From Planctomycetota bacterium (lineage in GTDB: Bacteria > Planctomycetota > UBA1135 > GCA-002686595), in assembly GCA_947484275.1 (NCBI GenBank), contig CANKOY010000009.1, forward strand, positions 22,112 through 86,111: a DNA stretch of 64,000 nt. Reading direction: 5' to 3'. Each line of letters starts with the position of its first letter. Within the stretch, counting starts at the first letter, position 1. Positions 61,853-64,000 of the stretch are shown in pieces. Both the position numbers and the translations under genes were made by a program. The notes under the pieces are model-generated. The model was given only the letters and a program-made list of their open reading frames with translations, ran no database searches and was not told the origin of the DNA.

Positions 61853-63256
61853 ATGGACACTCCGCGCCGCACCATCATCACCCGACGCGACCTGCTGCGC
61901 AGCGGCGGCGTGGGCTTCGGCATGCTGGCCCTGTGCGGACTTGCGCGCGGTTTGGGTTTGCAGTCACCCACGCTCCTCGCGCCGGTCGTCTCGCCCTGGC
62001 CCGTGCGCGCCAAGCGTGTGATTTTCCTCTTCATGCACGGCGGTCCCAGCCAGATCGACACGTTTGACTACAAGCCGCTCTTGGAGCGCGACCACGGCAA
62101 GCCGTTGCCTTTCGAAAAGCCGCGCATCCAATTCGCGCAAACGGGCAACCTGCTCAAGTCGCCCTGGAAGTTCGCCCAACACGGCGAGTCCGGCGCATGG
62201 GTCAGCGAGTTGTTCCCGCACGTGGCCGGGCACGTGGACAAGCTGTGCTTCGTCAAGTCGCTCCACGGCACCAACGAAGCACACGGAGGAGCGCTGCTGG
62301 CGTTGCACACGGGCTCGGCGACCTTCGTGCGACCGAGCATGGGCTCGTGGATCCACTACGGCCTCGGCAGCGAAAACCAGGACCTGCCGGGCTTCATCAC
62401 GATCTGTCCGACCCTGGGCCACGGCGGCGTCAACAATTGGTCCAGTGCGTTCCTGCCGGGCATCCACCAGGGCACTCCCATAGGCAACGCGAGCATTCCG
62501 GCGACGGAAGCCAAGTTCCAAAATCTGAACCGCGGGGACATTTCAGCGGCAGTCCAGCGCGCGCAGTTGGACCTGCTGCGGGAGTTGAACGTCGCCCACA
62601 TGGAGCAGCGCGCTGCGGACGCGAACCTGGAAGCGCGCATCGCGTCCTTCGAACTCGCCTTCCGCATGCAGACCGAGGCGCCGGGGGTCATGGACCTCAG
62701 CGGCGAGTCTCCCGAGACCCTGAAGTTGTACGGCATCGGCGAGAAGGCCACGGACAACTTCGGTCGACAATGCCTGCTGGCGCGTCGTTTCGCCGAGTCG
62801 GGCGTGCGCTTCGTGCAGTGCACCCACAGTTACAAATGGGATCAGCACGAGAACTTGAAGGGCGGGCACGAACAAAACGCGCGCGAAGTGGACTTGCCGA
62901 TCGCGGGGCTCCTGCAGGACCTCGATGGACGCGGTCTGCTGGACGACACGCTGGTCATTTGGGGTGGGGAGTTCGGTCGGACTCCCACGGCCCAGGGCAT
63001 GGACGGCCGCGACCACAATCCGCACGGCTTCACCATGTGGCTCGCGGGCGGCGGCACCAAGCGCGGCTTCAGCTACGGCAGCACCGACGACTACGGTTTC
63101 TTCGCCGCCAAGGACCGTGTGCACATCCACGACTTCCACGCGACGCTCCTCGCGCTCTTGGGCCTGGACCACGAGCAGCTGACCTATCGCTACGCCGGTC
63201 GCGACTTCCGCCTGACCGACGTGTCAGGGCGGGTGGTCACCGAGCTCTTTGCCTGA
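61853..63256 (+). CDS. DUF1501 protein (Tat-exported sulfatase-like)
   Basis: 467 residues. The N-terminus TRRDLLRSGGVGFGMLALCG is a twin-arginine signal. The DUF1501 core is visible: RVIFLFMHGGPSQIDTFDYK, SELFPHVAGHVDKLCFVKSL and the late LVIWGGEFGRTPTAQGMDGR, then DHNPHGFTMWLAGGG, which supply metal-ligand-type Asp/His residues of the alkaline-phosphatase-like superfamily. It starts 3 bases after the PSCyt/DUF1553 gene, so they are co-expressed and probably work together at the cell envelope. Confidence 0.93.
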   Translation: MDTPRRTIITRRDLLRSGGVGFGMLALCGLARGLGLQSPTLLAPVVSPWPVRAKRVIFLFMHGGPSQIDTFDYKPLLERDHGKPLPFEKPRIQFAQTGNLLKSPWKFAQHGESGAWVSELFPHVAGHVDKLCFVKSLHGTNEAHGGALLALHTGSATFVRPSMGSWIHYGLGSENQDLPGFITICPTLGHGGVNNWSSAFLPGIHQGTPIGNASIPATEAKFQNLNRGDISAAVQRAQLDLLRELNVAHMEQRAADANLEARIASFELAFRMQTEAPGVMDLSGESPETLKLYGIGEKATDNFGRQCLLARRFAESGVRFVQCTHSYKWDQHENLKGGHEQNAREVDLPIAGLLQDLDGRGLLDDTLVIWGGEFGRTPTAQGMDGRDHNPHGFTMWLAGGGTKRGFSYGSTDDYGFFAAKDRVHIHDFHATLLALLGLDHEQLTYRYAGRDFRLTDVSGRVVTELFA

Positions 63257-63292
63257 GCCCCGTGCGGATAGGACTCCCCCCAGACCCGCGCC

Positions 63293-63559
63293 ATGGAATC
63301 CAGTTTCGAGGGGCACAAGCCCGAGATCCTCTACCCCTGCATCTGGTCCTACACCGTGATCGGGGTCGACGAGGCTGTGCTGCGCGATGCCGTTGGCTCG
63401 GTCCTCGGCGCCATTCCGCACAGCCTGAAGCCTGGAAACGTCTCCAAGGGCGGGAAGTACCGCTCCCTGGCCCTAGAGGCACGGGTTGAGGACGAACTCG
63501 AACGCTTGCGGATCTTCGACCTGCTCTCCAAACACCCGGCCGTGCGCTTCGTCCTGTAG
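63293..63559 (+). CDS. DUF493 (YbeD-like) protein
   Basis: 88 residues. The pattern ILYPCIWSYTVIGVDEAVLR, a central LKPGNVSKGGKYRSLALEAR and the terminal LLSKHPAVRFVL match the DUF493/YbeD ACT-like fold, with the conserved S-x-G-K-Y-x-S motif. Function in the family is unclear, perhaps regulatory. It starts 36 bases after the DUF1501 gene; co-transcription is possible but the link is probably incidental. Confidence 0.82.
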   Translation: MESSFEGHKPEILYPCIWSYTVIGVDEAVLRDAVGSVLGAIPHSLKPGNVSKGGKYRSLALEARVEDELERLRIFDLLSKHPAVRFVL

Positions 63560-63726
63560 GGCCGGAGCGTCCCACGCCCATGTCCGACAGGTCTCGAGAT
63601 GGGCGGGGCGGCCCGGGAGCACTTTTTAGCTCGAATTTCCGAGTTTTGTGGGCCACTGCGGGCCCAGTTCTCGTTGAGAGTGAGTCGGCTTCCCCCCCCC
63701 CGGGCAGCACCTTCGTAACCACTTCC

Positions 63727-64000
63727 ATGTGTCCCATCCAACCTGAAGATGATTCCGAGCTCACGGGCCGCCTGCGCGCGTGGTTCGCTAGGCAGGAGGC
63801 AGGAGGGGATGTAATGCTGGCCGCGGTCGGGCGCGAACTGTCCCTGGTGGCCCACCGGATCCTCTCACGCCAGTCGGGCGGGGACGAATTGCAGGCCACG
63901 GCTTTGATCAGCGAGCTTTGGCTGAAGTTGTCGCAGCCCACAGCCCACACGTTCGAAGACCGCCATCACTTCATGAAACTGGCGGTGCGCACCATGCGCA
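63727..64000 (+). CDS. ECF-like RNA polymerase sigma factor (partial)
   Basis: The first 91 codons are present; the gene runs off the window. The sequence ELQATALISELWLKLSQ followed by FEDRHHFMKLAVRTMR matches region 2 of the ECF-like sigma group found in planctomycetes and acidobacteria (LQPTALVHEAYLRL ... FxALAAxxMR). It would direct RNA polymerase to a dedicated promoter set. Any linked anti-sigma or kinase partner would be to the right of the window. Confidence 0.85.
   Translation, partial: MCPIQPEDDSELTGRLRAWFARQEAGGDVMLAAVGRELSLVAHRILSRQSGGDELQATALISELWLKLSQPTAHTFEDRHHFMKLAVRTMR

Overview
The window is a GC-rich, densely coding chromosomal segment. I read it as Planctomycetota. The evidence is the adjacent pair of a planctomycete-type cytochrome protein (PSCyt1-DUF1549-DUF1553) and a DUF1501 protein at 58.5-63.3 kb, an ECF-like sigma factor at the right edge, many Tat/Sec-exported and lipoprotein products, and a MoxR/DUF58/von Willebrand operon. 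No rRNA, tRNA, CRISPR array, prophage or full insertion sequence was seen.

Layout. 0-2.3 kb: end of a pseudopilin/PilX-type cluster. 2.2-9.3 kb: a HEAT-repeat protein, then membrane signalling (HAMP-like protein, CHASE4 histidine kinase, receiver-kinase hybrid) facing a GGDEF-EAL protein. 9.5-12.8 kb: type II NADH dehydrogenase, a TPR-thioredoxin protein, a DUF4234-like gene broken by an amber codon, and a DUF2752 protein. 12.9-17.3 kb: a two-CHRD-domain protein, an M14 carboxypeptidase and a lipoprotein. 17.3-19.4 kb: two inverted-repeat (MITE-like) elements and a Tat-exported protein of unknown function. 19.7-25.3 kb: a large HEAT-repeat protein, a frameshifted radical SAM gene and small lipoproteins. 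25.4-30.2 kb: a GT-C-like membrane protein and two tandem exported zincins. 30.2-33.8 kb: a third inverted-repeat element and sdhCAB. 34.0-34.6 kb: a probable selenocysteine-containing AhpD-like protein. 34.6-36.7 kb: exonuclease-like, YCII and NUDIX genes. 47.5-36.7 kb (minus strand): an eight-gene MoxR/VWA (aerotolerance-type) operon. 47.9-54.4 kb: a sulfatase-like TPR protein, two secreted proteins and an alkaline-phosphatase-superfamily protein. 54.4-55.6 kb: a Rieske protein and two small membrane proteins. 55.7-64 kb: a TPR-peroxiredoxin protein, the PSCyt/DUF1501 pair, a DUF493 protein and the start of an ECF sigma factor.

Main observations. (1) Four otherwise unrelated secreted proteins end in the same 140-146 residue, Cys-containing domain, which looks like a shared C-terminal surface or sorting module. 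(2) An AhpD-like gene has an in-frame TGA exactly where the second redox Cys of its CxxC motif belongs, followed by a hairpin placed like a bacterial SECIS. (3) Three copies of a CTAG-ended inverted-repeat element occur, and in two of them the element's end supplies the TAG stop codon of the adjoining gene. (4) Several reading frames are broken by single changes (amber in the DUF4234-like gene, UGA before a low-complexity tail, one-base frameshift in the radical SAM gene). These may be real decay or sequence errors, and they are the main reason for caution about (2).
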